A stretch of DNA of 64,000 bases from Viola odorata (GCA_963691705.1 OY829541.1:47695661-47759660), one strand, 5' to 3'; numbered from the stretch's first letter, positions 33,101-45,139 are shown. The notes: generated by a model from the letters alone, not told the origin. Program-made: numbers and translations.

Positions 33101-36000
33101 GGGTTAGCTAGCCAGGTTGGGTATTGGACTTCTCGGATGAATCCCGCATCCATGAGTTTTAGTAACTCTTTCTCGATAGCTGCTACTTTCCCTGATGAAA
33201 AAGCACGTCGTTTCTGCTGAATAGGCTTGGCATCAGGGCTAACGTTTAGTCGATGTTCCGCAATTTCTCGCGAGATTCCGGGCATGTCCGCTGGTTTCCA
33301 TGCGAATTCTCCCTTGCATTTTCTTAGCAGCCTGGTTAGTTGCACGTTCTCTTCGGGGCTCAGTTTCTCACTGACCAAGAGATTCGCTTCACTGTCCCCA
33401 CCGATAGGCATTGACATCATCTGATCTAGCGGCTGAGTGTGTTTTTCTTCGTTATCGTCGAAAGGATCGTCTGCCACGCAAATGTAGCGGTCACAACTCC
33501 TTTGAGTCATAAGTGAATAACACTCAGCTGTCAGTTTCTGGTCTCCTTTGATTGAGACCACGCCGTCCCACGAGGGGTATTTCATCCGCAGGTGTTTTTG
33601 GGATATCGCTGCCCCGAAACGATTGAGGAACGGTCGCCCCAGTATGGCGTTATATGGTAACGTTAGGTCCACGACCAGGAATAATAGCTCTTCAGATCGC
33701 TTGGAGGTGTCTTCTCGGAAGTACACTGGCAAGGATGTTATTCCGGCTACCGGAATCGGTACCCCATCAATCCCAACAATTGGCCTCATGCATGGCGCTA
33801 GCTCGCCGTCAGGGCATTTCATCAAGTTGTATGCTTCCAACGAAAATAGATTTACCGCGCTCCCGTTGTCGACAAGGGTTCTTCTCACCCCGTGACTTCC
33901 AATGACGGGTGTTACTACCAACGCGTCGTTATGTGGGAAAACAATACTTTTTTCGTCTTCTTCTGAGAAGGACAATATCATTTTGTCTAAGGCACTGATC
34001 GCCTCAATTTTTACCTGCGCGTTCTCTCGCTTGCGCTTTTCCCCAGGATTGGCCGTTTGTGGCATGGCCTCCTCGAAGTAGGGTGTTCCCTCGGCGATGA
34101 TATTAATCATAGGCATCTGATCGCTATGAACAACGAGAGCTTCTCTATTTTGTCCAAGGGGAATTGCGTTAGCCCCCGTGGCGTGTGAAGGCGTTTGCCT
34201 CTGATCAGTTGTCATTCCAGTTGGGTTGTTCCTGGCCCCTTCTCTTGCCTTGGTGGCAAATTCTCCAAGGTAGCCCTCTTCGACCAATCGCTCTATGGCC
34301 AATTTCAGTTCTCTGCATACATCTGTCGAATGTCCCTTGACCTTGTGGAACTTGCAATACGCGTTTTCCCTTCCCCCCATGATCACTCCTGGCTTCACAG
34401 GAGCTGGGTATCGAATGGGCGGATTTCGCTGTTGGACTATCGCTAGGATTTTTGCCCTTGGGAGTATAAGAGGTGGAAGGTCAGGATCATATATCCGGCC
34501 CTTTGGCAGATCTGCTTGTTTCCGAGTGGGGGACCCTCCGGGTCTTCCTTTCGAGAAATTGCCTCTCTGCTGGTTAGAGGCCTTGGCAGTATGCTCTTTT
34601 CGTTGTCCATGATCATCAGTGGGTCGCGTGTCAGGGGCGCTGCTATGCGGGGCGTTAGGGACCAAGTATGGGTCCGTTGGCATGTTTCGGATCCATTCCC
34701 TATTTTCCTCCTCTTCCATCCTCGCATAATTATGCGTTTTTAGCCTCAACGCATCCAGGGTTAATGGCGGGTCCACCGTTAACGTGTCTCTCAATTTTCC
34801 GTATCGACAATTGCGTTTCAGGGCCTCGACCGCAAAATCAATAGTGACCCCTGGCGTTAGGGACATTTCAAGATCAAATCGACCTAAAAAGTCATTCAAT
34901 GATTCCTGCGGTTTTCGATGAATATCGAATAGTACAGCTGCTGACTTCCTGATAGGAATAGCCGTGCTAAACCGACTCTTGAATTTTTCTTCCAGTTGAG
35001 AAAAATTATCAATAGACCCGGCCGGGAGTCCCTCAAACCAAAGACGTGTCACTCCTGACAGTGTCATTACGAAGATTTGACATAATGCAGCATCACTGCG
35101 GGTTTGGAATTGCACAAAGTCTTTCACCTTATTGAGGTGAGAAATGGGATCTTTCGTGCCATCATATGATTCTGTAGGGAGTTTCACATGCCGATGGACC
35201 CTGTGGTGCCTGACACGGTAACTGAACGGATGGCCAGCGTTAACATCAGGGACCCCACGAGGCTGATGTGGGTGTGGAATTTCAACGTCATATCTGGGAT
35301 TCTGAGGGTCATATTCTTGATGTCGCCTGGGAGATCGGCTGCGGCTTCTTGGAGTTCGAGCTCGTCGACCTCTGCTGCTAGATCTCTCACTGTATCTAGG
35401 AGATTGTTCTCGGAATATCTCCCCTCGCCGATCATCCCAGTGTTCTCTGTACTCATCACATCGGCGGGATGCCTCAGGGATAGGGATTTCTCCCCTGTAT
35501 TGTCCAGAATGTTCAACAGGTCCACGCGTGAGCGGTAGGATATTTATGGGGGGCGATGAGAAAGGTAAGGAGTACGGGAGTCCTCTAGATTGTCGGGGCG
35601 ATAATGGTCGTTCGTTGACAATGGACGGAGTGAAAACTACTTGGGAGGACACACCAGGTCTCGAGGCATGAGGAGTAAATCCAGCAGCCATCTCTGTCAA
35701 CTGATCCAATTGAGCTTGGAGAGCTTCTATTGAGCTTGCGAAAGGGTTGTCTGCTTTGCCTATCGCGGATCTACTTGCTTGGGGGGTAGAATAACTGGTT
35801 CCCGTTATGTGGGAAAAAGGGGAACAAATCTGGAATGTAATTTCTTCCGTACTTTGCCCAGGAGGAGGATCTGATTCTCCCACAGTGACATCTTGCACTG
35901 GGGTAGAGATATCAGAGGTAGCGAAAGCAAAAAGTCATCGGCGGGTGTTGTAGGGGATGTTGGAGGATTGGGACAGCGCGGGATCTGACTCCGAGGCCAT
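30128..36000 (-). pseudogene. R6 gag-pro-pol polyprotein, nearly intact
   Basis: This is one long frame from the ATG at 36000, with a stop at codon 22 (35935-35937), a stop at 31780-31782 and a one-base loss in an A run near 30365. RS-rich gag segment: about 35330-35415. Gag core: about 34690-35190. Zinc knuckle C-x2-H-x4-H-x4-C: about 34311-34362. Protease LVDNGSAVNLF: about 33845-33885. RT: about 33130-32600, with YVDD at about 32755. RT-linked RNase H: about 32440-32090. Second RNase H: about 31895-31480. Integrase: zinc-binding region about 31275-31040, core about 30990-30640 with D, D and E (35 residues between the last two) and a GPY-like C-terminus (30180-30280). GIDILDPFP replaces GIDILGPFP. 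Confidence 0.9.
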
Positions 36001-36064
36001 AATCCTTCTAGCTTTGGGGAGGAAGGAGCTTGGTTATTAAGGATGCTCACTTAATAGAACAACA

Positions 36065-36082
36065 CTCTCAACGAGAGCACCA
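36065..36082 (-). other. R6 primer binding site
   Basis: On the minus strand it reads TGGTGCTCTCGTTGAGAG, three bases from the 5' LTR. It differs from the R4/R8 site at two positions. Confidence 0.75.
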
Positions 36083-36085
36083 ATT

Positions 36086-36642
36086 TGATAAGAATTTATC
36101 TTCTGCCGAAGGATATATGGAGGAATTGGTCCTCTCAGATCAGTGCCCACGACGGTCCGCAGTACCTGCAATACGCCGGAGGGGGTCTCCGGCGGAAACA
36201 CTCCGATGCTTAAGTCAGTATGTGTAGTGAATTTGGCAGAGCTTGGGCCAGTAATTCGCACTTACCTTCCTCCTTTGTGGGGGAGGTATTTATAGATGAA
36301 CATGGAGCGTTTCTGAGTGATCTGGATCATAAGGGGCTAACGCTACCGTTGGAGGGGGTTAGAATTCCACGTTAGTGGAGTGAGCTATCGGGGTAGGTGT
36401 TACCTAGGTGAGGCAATGCCTACGCCCCAAACGAGAAGCTTGTCTTGGACTGGGATGGGATAGCGCCGTCTGTCATAACAGTGTTGAGTGTAAGACCCCC
36501 CCGCTGATGTCGACCATCCCAGCGTTAGTCACATAGAGGGAGGCGATAGCGTCAATGCTGTCTTTGCGGTAGGGACAGTAGTTGTACCCTCTTCTCAGGG
36601 TGTAAGACGAAAATGCCCTTGCCGATAAGCGGATTGTTATCA
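36086..36642 (-). repeat. R6 5' LTR (557 bp)
   Basis: It pairs with 21512-22079. The TATA box on the minus strand is at 36287-36294 and the GC hairpin near 36173-36194. The C run is only about seven bases here. Confidence 0.92.
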
Positions 36643-36647
36643 CCAAT
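36643..36647. repeat. Target site duplication of R6, right copy
   Basis: CCAAT matches 21507-21511 exactly. Confidence 0.9.
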
Positions 36648-36808
36648 ACTTGTTTCTTTTGCTTATTTTTGTCGTTCTGCTTTCTTCATATTTTCTCTAG
36701 CCATCTTATTTTCTTTTCACCGTTCAAGGTTCTCGAAGAGCTTTCTCTCTAAAGGTACCTCCTCTTTTCTTTCATCGTCTTCTTCATCTTTACTTTTTTA
36801 TTTTTGCC

Positions 36809-39167
36809 ATGGCTAAGACTCGCCGCTCTGAGTCGAAATCGGCCGATGAGAAAAAGATGGATATTACTGTTAGTAGCATCACCTCTGAGGTTGCTCTTAA
36901 TGAGCATTTAGCCGCTCACAATGTTGTTATCCCTGAGGGGTATAAGGCCATCGTTGCCCCTGAGACAGTACTCTTGAATAGCGTTTTGACGGGCAAGCGT
37001 AGGGTTCTGTATACACAAATGTTCCACTATGGTTTCCAGCTTCCCATCAATTCTTTCATAAAATAGTTACTCATTGCCTGCGATTTGAATCCTGTTCAAT
37101 TAGCCCCAAATGCGTATTGCTGCGTTTATGCCTTCTTAGAACTTTGTAAATATAAGGGGATCACTTCCCCCTCTCTTTTACTGCTTAAATCAGTTTTTAA
37201 ACTGATGAAGTGTCGGGGAGTGATAACGATATCGCCCCGTTTTGACGATGACTTACTCAAGTCCTTCACTTGGAAACTTCTCCACATTGAGTCCTCTGTC
37301 GATGCTTGAAAGAAAGAGTTCTTTGTGATAAATCTTCCTGAAGACCCCGGTTCCTGGTGGCGGTCTGGGTTTAACCAAGACGTCAAGGACAACGTCTGGG
37401 GTCGACCGGAGACTCTTCCTCAGCGCGAACAAGGCTGGTTAGATAAACTTCTTCAACTGGAAATCAACGTTCATATCCGCTATGTGGCGTGCAGAGTCGA
37501 TATGAAGGCCTGCGTTAGACGTGAGTGTCGAGTCGCTTCCTTCTTTACTATCACTGATACTAATGCTAACGTTGTTTTGTCATCATGCAGTGACAGATCC
37601 CGACTACAAGCCTGAAAGCGTTAGGAGGCGACTGAAAAGGGCTCAGGACAGAGAAGAAAAAGAGAAGGCCATTTCTACGGAAGCTGCCGATAACTCCACT
37701 GTGCTTCCTGCCATTTCCGTGAGCCTTGCTCAAGTATCTTCTTCCTCAGCTGGTGAGGGGAATACCGACATTCCCTCAGGTGTCCCTATCGTGACCGTCG
37801 CTGTCGCTCCTGCCCAACCGTCTTCTTCTAAGGTTCCTAAGGTCCTCGCCAAAGGAAAAAAGAAGAGAAGAACGAGAAGCGTTGCCGCTCTTACTCCTTC
37901 TCCGGACGCGGCAGGTTCTTCGGAAGCACCTCCTCTCAAGACTGCCGCTGTGAGTGTGCTTCCTTGTTACGATATGTTGTTTTATCGGTGTTTATTGCCA
38001 TTTCTCTTATTTGTGTTTCGTACTGGGTTCTTAGCAGGAGACCGTTACTGGTTCTACCTCCGCCTCTCCCACAGGCGAAATGGACATGAGTCATGTGCTG
38101 GGCGGTTCTAGGAAGAGATCTCGGCCGGAGGGTGAGGGTGGAAGCTTATCTTCTACCGTTGCTGAGACGGGAGTCGGACCGGACAGCACCTTTGTTCCTA
38201 TGGATGCTCCCCAGACTCACCCTTCTGGGTTTTTGGTGAACATGGTACGGCTGAGACTTTCGGGGCTTCTCCCAATTCCTTCGGTGGGCCTGTTCATGCA
38301 TATGGTCCTGACTCGGGCTATCAAGAAGGTTTACAAGACTTTTCAGGCTACCACCCTCACGGTTCCTATGCCGTCCAATGGGGTTCTTCTTCTCAAGTCC
38401 ACTCTCCTGTCCCTCTGGCCTTTGTCCCCTCAAGCGTTCCTTTATCGCAACGTTGCGGCGATGGGGCCTCCACCTTTAACTATGTTGCGGACCTAAGTTC
38501 CTCGAGTGTGTCTGGTACTGTGATTCACCAAGTGGGTTTATATGATTTTCGCAATACGGGCTTAGCAGCTCTCGGGGGCGATGGTTCAGTTGAGGTTTCG
38601 GCTTTCTTGGTAACCCAAATACTGTGGACCCCTGCTGAGCGGGAAGCTTTCCTCTCGCAGACAGATGACGATAAGGTGAACTCGCTACGTACTGGAATCT
38701 TTTCCAATTTTGTGAAATTTCAGTACTGGACAGAGCACGTACAGCGTCAAGTTGCTTCTCTTGTTGTGTCCCTTTCTGAACTTTCGCAAGAGCAAAATGA
38801 GAAGAATAAGTTGTTGGAGGAACGCAATCGATTGTTACTGGCTCATCAGGAGCTGTCGAGACAAGTGTCTACCCTTGATGCAAAGAATGTCGTGCTGGAA
38901 GGAGAGAAGTCATCCTTGGCAAAGGAGAAAATGGCCTGGGAGGAAGAGAGAGCCGCTCTGATAGAGGAATCAGCCGACAAGAGCCTGTGGCACGTTGAGC
39001 GGACGGCCACTATCTTAGTTGAATGCTTTGAAGAGGTCCATGGAGCAGATGCGTATGAAGGTGACAAGGTCACAAAGGCCTTCAAACAGAAGTCTGTCGA
39101 TCTTAATGAAGCAGGCTTTCGCCGGGCTAAAGCGGAGGGTTGGAGACGGAGGAACCCTGAGGGTTGA
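36809..39167 (+). pseudogene. asD of R5: diverged three-exon copy, broken
   Basis: The exons are 36809-37520, 37591-37949 and 38038-39167. The introns (70 and 88 bp) start GTGAGT, end AG and sit where the R6 and R8 introns do. Stops occur at 37064-37066 and 37307-37309, and the third exon shifts frame between 38494 and 38508. The protein is clearly related to, but well diverged from, R6 asD (e.g. YTQMFHYGFQLPI, DLNPVQLAPNAYCCVYAFLELC, ISPRFDDD). It is also the copy that most resembles asC, which suggests that asC and asD are paralogues. The C-terminus is a long coiled coil (about 38740-38990). Confidence 0.65.
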
Positions 39168-40281
39168 CACATTCCCGAGCTTTGCCGCCTCTTTTGCAGC
39201 CCTCGGGCTTTTTGTTTTTTGCCTCCGCGGCATTATTATTTTGGTCTTTGAAACTTGTGACCTTTATGAGGCACTTTTAAGCAGTTTATATCTTTGCCGC
39301 TGCCTTTTCCCTTTCTTTAGCTTTCACTTTCTGAAATTTCCAGGGTGTCGCTACCATCCTGGGGATATAATATGTTTAATTTCTCGAGCAGACTCGTAGC
39401 GTTTCAGCAACAGATATCGCTGAGGTCGGTATCGGGTTAGCTTTCCCGGCGAGCCTCATAGTATCGTCACTTTGTGCAGTCGTCAATCTTTCCGCCACTC
39501 GAAAGTTATTCTGCACATTCTCAATTGTAAACCATTAGTAGCATAACGAGTTACGAGAGATAGTGATTACCCGTAGGAGCTTTTCCGCTGCCGTCATAGG
39601 GTGTTTAGTCATGGAAGTCGCGTGAATCGCTTTTTTCGTCAGCTCTACTTCACTAGGGATTACGCATCTAGTTACTAGCTGGAATTTCGCGATTCTTTGC
39701 GCTTCCATTTTTCCACGATCGGCCTGGAAAGTGCCCTCACTTAGTGAGCCGTCGGATCGGGACTGGCTATCACAAGGATAGGACTTTTCACTTTCAGGCG
39801 TTGTCCTCGCGTCTAGAATTATGCCCTTACTTGATGAACCGACTACGCTAGTCCGATTACTAAGATTGGACTTTTCACTTCTAGAACGGAGTTACTATAT
39901 CCTTGGGGCGTGCCTTGTCTTGATGGGTCGTCTCCGCGAGAACGGTCATTACAAGAAAAGGACTTTTCACTCCCAAGGATTCCGGGTAGTGCCCTCACTT
40001 AGTGAGCCATCTGATCAGGACCGGCATTCACAAGGATAGGACTTTTCACTCCCGGAGGGCGCTAGGGATCTTTCAATCCCCACGCTAGTTCAAGACATCC
40101 TGGGTCGTGCCCTCACTTAGTGAGCCATCTGATCAGGACCGGCATTCACAAGGATAGTACTTTTCACTCCCAGGTGCCCCCTTTTCTATCTGCACAAAAA
40201 GCAACCACAAACACCCAAGGAATCTCTCTCAGGGAGCGTTAGCTAAGGTTAGGGTTGGCATCAGTCCAAGGTGCAGACAGT
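39168..40281 (-). repeat. R5 spacer between asD and pol, with tandem repeats
   Basis: There is no supported gene. About five units with AAGGATAGGACTTTTCACT or variants (39771, 39855, 39949, 40028, 40148) alternate with GTGCCCTCACTTAGTGAGCC segments. A diverged single copy of the TAGTTACTAGCTGG block lies near 39665. Confidence 0.7.
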
Positions 40282-43200
40282 TCAAGGTCTAGGATAATAT
40301 AATTTCAAACGAGCAATATTCCAAGAGTTAGATAGGGGAGTACCATCGAGTGTCTCCAGATGATAGGCTCCTTTTCCGATAATGCGGGTAACGCGATATG
40401 GTCCATCCCAGTTTGGGTTGAGCTTCCCCATACGTTGATCGGCCGCTCGTTTGTCTCTGAGCACCAGGTCGCCTGCCTTTAGCAACCGTTCTTTGACGCG
40501 CCTGTTATGGTAACGGGCCATCTTTCATCTGTAGTGTTGCATTTTCAGGAGGGTTTCTACTCGGACCTCTGATAACGCGTCAAGGTTAGCTCGTAACCTT
40601 TCCTCATTCAGCTCCTCTCGGAAGTGGGCCACTCGCAGGCTCATGGTCCCGATTTCTACTAGCGTAACAGCCTCGGTACCGAAGGCCAATGAGAAAGGTG
40701 TTTCTCCCGTACTGGTTTTAACGGTCATGCGGTACGCCCACATCACGTATGGCAGCTCGTCATCCCATTTCTTTTTAGACCCCTCCAGATTTTTCTTAAT
40801 GCCACTGAGGATGCTCCGATTTGTCACTTCTGCATGTCCATTGGTTTGGGGGTGAGCCACGGAAGAGAATCGTTGCTCTATCCTGAATTCCGAGCATTGG
40901 TCTTTGAAGAATTGGTTGGTGAACTGTGTCCCGTTATCGCTGATTAGGATACGAGGTACGCCAAACCTCATGATAACTTGGTGCTTGAAGAAATGCCAAG
41001 TTTTTTCCGCCGTGATGTTGGCGACCGCTTCAGCCTCCGCCCACTTCGTAAAGTAGTCCACTGCCACTATTATAAATTTTAGTTGGGACCTTGCCTTTGG
41101 AAACGGACCCAGGATATCGATCCCCCATTTAGCAAAAGGACAAGGGGGGATGATCTCGGATATTTCAGTGGCGGGACGTCGAGGAATTTTAGAGAACTCC
41201 TGACATTTCGGGCAAGTTTGCACATAGTCGTGGCAATCTCTCCATATAGTGGGCCAATAGAATCCAGATCTGAAGACTTGGGCAGCCAGGGTGCCGCCCG
41301 ATACATGCATACCGCATATTCCTTCATGAATTTCGCGTAACATGTGAAGACCCTCTTGTTCTGTTATGCATTTAGCCGTTGGGTGCGAAAAGCATCTTCG
41401 GACCAGGTCCCCGTCATAATAAGTACAGCGAGCTGCCTGTCTCAGCACTTTTTTCTTTTCAGCGATATTCTCAGGTAGTTCTTCGTGTTTTAAGTATTTA
41501 ATTATGGGGACTCGCCAGTCGTTCTCGAGTTCTTCCACACATAGAGATGCTTGCTCTTCCATGAAGGAGGGTATAGGTAATTCTCGGTAATACACGCCTT
41601 TGGGTATGGATGCTTCAGGGTTTGCAGCCAGCTTGGCAAGGTTGTCAACTTCAGCGTTGTCCTCTCGGGGAATGTGCTCAAAACTGACTTGCATGCCTTC
41701 TTTCTTTATTTCTAATAGCTCCTGCATCACTTTAGCGAGATACTGGACCATGATGGGCTCCCGAGCTTGAGAGTGCCCTAAGACCTGGTCGATCACTAGT
41801 TTGGAATCACCGCAAATTTTCAGACGCAGGTCTCCTGTTCTGCCGGTATCGTGCCTACCTTTAGATGAAAGGCTTCTCCCTATCCGGAGTCCGGCCAGTA
41901 ACGCCTCATATTCTGCCGCATTATTGGATAATGGCTGCAGGATTCGGATAGCATATTGTATTCGCATATCGTTCGGCCTATTTATAAAGATTCCGGCTCT
42001 AGCCGATTCTTGATTTTTAGCCCCGTCTACATGAATGATCCAGAGGTCCGTATAAGTTTCTGGGAATGGGAGATCCAGATCACGCCATTCCTCTTTAGGT
42101 ACGTCCGTTAACGGATCTTCCGTAAAGGTGCATTCCGCTATAAAATCTGCCAAGATTTGAGCCTTTACAGATGGCCGAGAGTGATACCTCAGCCCGTATT
42201 GTTCGAGTTCAAGAGCCCAGATTAGCATTCTTCCCGAGGATTCAGGCTTTCGAAATATCCTTTTCAGCGGTTGATCTGTAAGTACGATAACGGAAAAAGA
42301 CAGGAAGTATCTGTCCATTTTTTGAGTGGCATGTATTAGCGTGTACGCTATTTTCTCAATTCGGGCGTATCGCAACTCTGCATCCTTCAGAACGTGACTC
42401 ACGAAATACACGGGGCGGTGTGTGTGGCTATCGTCGCGAACGAGGACGGCGCTGACCACTTCGTCAGCAGCGCCGAGATATAGGTACAAAGTATCACCTA
42501 GTTCTGGCCTGGTCAGCAGCAGATCGGACGATAGGTAATCTTTTAGGCTAACAAACGCCTCTTCACATTCTGGGGTCCACCCAAAGGATCCTTTCTTGCG
42601 TATGACTTTGAAAAAAGGAAGACACTTCTCGCCTTGTTTGGAAATAAAGCGCCCTAGGGCGATAACGCGCCCTGTTAGCCTTTGTACTTCCTTAACGGTT
42701 CTTGGAGATATCATGTCTTGTATGGCTTTAATCTTTGACGGATTAGGCTGGATTTCTTTTTGGCTGACCACGTAGCCCAGGAATTTTCCGGTCTAAAATG
42801 CGAACATGCATTTCCGGGGGTTCAGTTTCATACTGTGCCGTTTCATCACGTCAAAGACTTCCTTTAGATCCCGCAAGTGATCCTGAAAACTAGCGCTTTT
42901 TACCAGTATATCGTCAACGTAGGCTTCCACATTTCTTCCTATCTGTTCTTCGAATATCTTGTTTGCCATACGTTGGAATGTCGCCCATGCGTTCTTTAGC
43001 CCAAACAGCATCGTCGTATAACAGTAAGTGGTCGTAGGAGTGATGAAGGCAGTCTTCTCTTCATCTTCAATGGCCATGGGAATTTGGTGATACCCGGAGT
43101 TGGCGTCAAGTGAACTCAAATATGCGTACCCGGCAGTCTGACTAATTGGTCAATGCGGGGAAGCGGGTAGCAGTCCTTGGGGCAGGCGTCGTTCAAATTG

Positions 43201-43320
43201 GTGAAGTCGATACACATCCGCCAGTCTCCATTGGACTTAGGGACGAGGACTGGGTTGGCTAACCAGGTGGGGTACTGAACTTTGCGGATGAAACCAGCGT
43301 CAAGGAGTTTTGCTACTTCA
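40282..43320 (-). pseudogene. R5 pol (RT to integrase), 5' truncated
   Basis: The main frame is 42771 to 40282, with stops at 42793-42795 (CAG to TAG) and 40522-40524 (CGA to TGA). Near 43145 a loss of about 4 bp in the RT LVDQT region shifts the frame. The YVDD motif is at about 42915. RNase H lies at about 42590-42240 and the second RNase H at about 42040-41630. Integrase keeps its zinc-binding residues (about 41430-41190) and D, D, E (GIDILGP, SDNGTQF, NGHAEV). It is closest to R7 among the copies here, ending LSNSWNIARLKLYYPRP. Confidence 0.85.
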
Positions 43321-44482
43321 CAGCGATGCGGCGCTGTGCCAAATATTTGTTATGACGCTATCGGGCGTTGTGCGTCTCTGGTTTGAAGGTCTTCTCGGTG
43401 GATCCATTAGCAATTTCGCACAGCTAGAAGCTAAATTTCGGAGCAGATTTAGTACTGCGATTCCAATCAGGAAATCTGCCGCCGCGTTATTTGACATACA
43501 GCGAACGCCTCAAGAATCCTTGAAGGATTTTCTCAGCCGCTTCGATCTGGAAATGTCCTTAACGCCGGGCGTTACTATCGATTTTGCTATAGAAGCTCTG
43601 AAAAGAAATTGCCATTATGGGAAGCTGAAAGACGCACTTATGGTGGACCCCCCGTTGACCTTAGATGCGTTGAGGCTTAAGGCCCACAATTACGCGAAGA
43701 TGGAGGAAGAGGAAAATAGAAATCAAACGTACAGCGTGCCACAGGGGACGCCTCAAATCACCGCTGCTCCTGCGAAGCCCTTATCTGAGGATCATTTTAT
43801 CGATGATTATGCTAGGCGGAAGGATCACATCCCCAAGGCCTCTGACAGACAAAAGGGCCATTCTCTGAAGGGAAAAACCGGTGGCTCCCCCACTCGACGT
43901 CGCGGGGATTCTTATAAAAATTGAACGTACGACCCAGATTTTCCTTCCCTCAACGTGCCAAGAGCCGAAATTTTAGCGATAGCGGAACAGCGAAACCTTC
44001 CCATCCGCTATCCCGCGCCTACAAAACCAGGAGTGCTTTTAGGAAGAAGGGAAAATGCTTACTGTAGATTCCACAAAGCCAGAGGCCATTCCACGGAGGC
44101 GTGTAGAGAATTAAAAACGGCGATAGAACGGCTGGTGGAGGAAGGATATTTGGGAGAATTTGCCACCCAGATAAGAGAAGATGCTCGCAATAACCCCCTG
44201 AAAAGGACGGCCGATGAACGACCTGTTCCTCCTCATGCCCAGCAAAAGGACCATCCTTCTGGAGGAAGAGAGAAAGAAACTCTTACGATAGATGACGAAT
44301 ATATTCCTATGATTAATATCATTGCGGGAGGAACTCCCTATATGGATGAATCAGAGCAGCTGACATTCCCGAAAGGAGAAAAGCGCGCAAGAGATGGCAC
44401 GATGAAGAAGGGAGATGCGATAGGCATTTTGGATCAGATGGTACTGTCCTTCTCTGAAGAAGATGAGAAAGGCGTTGTCTAC
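43321..44482 (+). mobile_element. R7, left part: gag fragment
   Basis: This is plus-strand gypsy sequence starting inside gag at the junction with R5 and interrupted by R8 after TCTAC (44478-44482). It resumes at 59798. The 5' LTR, primer site and gag N-terminus are absent. Confidence 0.85.
43321..44482 (+). pseudogene. R7 gag to protease linker, 5' truncated and interrupted by R8
   Basis: The frame starts within the gag core (AALCQIFVMTLSGV) and runs to just before the protease motif. One stop lies at 43922-43924 (CGA to TGA). The zinc knuckle is at about 44062-44115 (YCRFHKARGHSTEACREL), again C-x2-H-x4-H-x4-C. The last residues before the R8 insertion (SEEDEKGVVY) are followed, after R8, by the continuation of the same conserved block (PHND..VVTPI). 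The two parts of the gene are therefore one reading unit split by the insertion. Confidence 0.85.
44478..44482. repeat. Target site duplication of R8, left copy
   Basis: TCTAC is repeated at 59798-59802 right after the other LTR. Confidence 0.93.
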
Positions 44483-45054
44483 TGATAACAATTCACCTAA
44501 AAGAAAGGGTATTTTCGTCCATCACCCAGTGGGATGAGGCCTAGCTATTGTTTAGCACCACCGCGGTAGGGACAACATCGCTACCTTCCCCAAAGGCTAA
44601 CGCTACAAGGGCTAACGGGTCCCTATCGGCTCCTCTCACGGACCTCACAGATGGCTCAAAGAGTTATCTTACCCCCAGAGGAAACCACTCGTCAGGAGTA
44701 TCGCTCCGGCCGTTATCCTACCGTGGCAATATCTACCTACATACCTACCACCAAGGTAGCGTATCGTGTTAAGGGCGAACCACATACCCTACCGCGAGCG
44801 ATAGCTCCATATCCGTTTACACGGGTGGGAACACTCCTTTTCTTCTATAAATACCTCCCCCACAAAGGAGGCAGGTAAGCATACTGAACTGGCCAAAACT
44901 CTGCTAATTTCAGTACACATACTGACTTAAGCATCGGAGTGTTTCCACCGGAGACCCCCTCCGGCGCATTGCAGGTACTGTGGACCGTCGCGCACACTGA
45001 TCTGAGAAGAACAGCCCCGCCATACATCCTTCGGCAGAAGACAAATAATTATCA
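44483..45054 (+). repeat. R8 5' LTR (572 bp)
   Basis: The ends are TGATAA and TTATCA. The TATA box TATAAATA is at 44846-44853. About 100 bp downstream is the hairpin CCGGAG (44948-44953) / CTCCGG (44959-44964). The upstream half lacks the C run and the TGACGTCA sites seen in other LTRs and has repeated GCTAACG words instead. R8 therefore carries a different U3 promoter from its relatives. Confidence 0.93.
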
Positions 45055-45057
45055 AAT

Positions 45058-45075
45058 TGGTGCTTTCATTGAGAG
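45058..45075 (+). other. R8 primer binding site
   Basis: TGGTGCTTTCATTGAGAG lies three bases after the 5' LTR and is identical to the R4 site. Confidence 0.8.
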
Positions 45076-45139
45076 CTTTGGTTCTATTAAGTGAGCATCC
45101 TTAATAACCAAGCTCCTCCTCCCCGAAGCTAGAAGGATT

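Larger units (their letters stand above)
21512..36642 (-). mobile_element. R6: complete 15.1-kb Tat-like element with antisense gene cassette
   Basis: The element is on the minus strand and framed by two LTRs (21512-22079 and 36086-36642) and a perfect CCAAT target duplication. The sense polyprotein runs 36000 to 30128. Between integrase and the 3' LTR, four genes on the plus strand (asA, asB, asC, asD) occupy about 22270-29130. By eye the LTRs differ at about 14-15 substitutions plus length changes in a C run, roughly 2.6%. That is more than R8's LTRs, so R6 is the older of the two complete copies. Confidence 0.95.
36643..43320 (-). mobile_element. R5, right part: asD and pol, 5' end lost
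   Basis: R5 resumes after R6 with the asD leader, asD (plus strand), the repeat spacer and pol (minus strand) back to the N-terminal part of RT, where it ends abruptly at about 43320. Protease, gag, primer site and 5' LTR are missing, and the next base belongs to R7 gag in the opposite direction. Confidence 0.8.

Noticed and set aside
39019..39399. 126-codon frame overlapping the end of R5 asD
   Set aside because: It overlaps the coiled-coil coding part in another frame and runs into low-complexity 3' sequence; no homologue occurs in R6 or R8.
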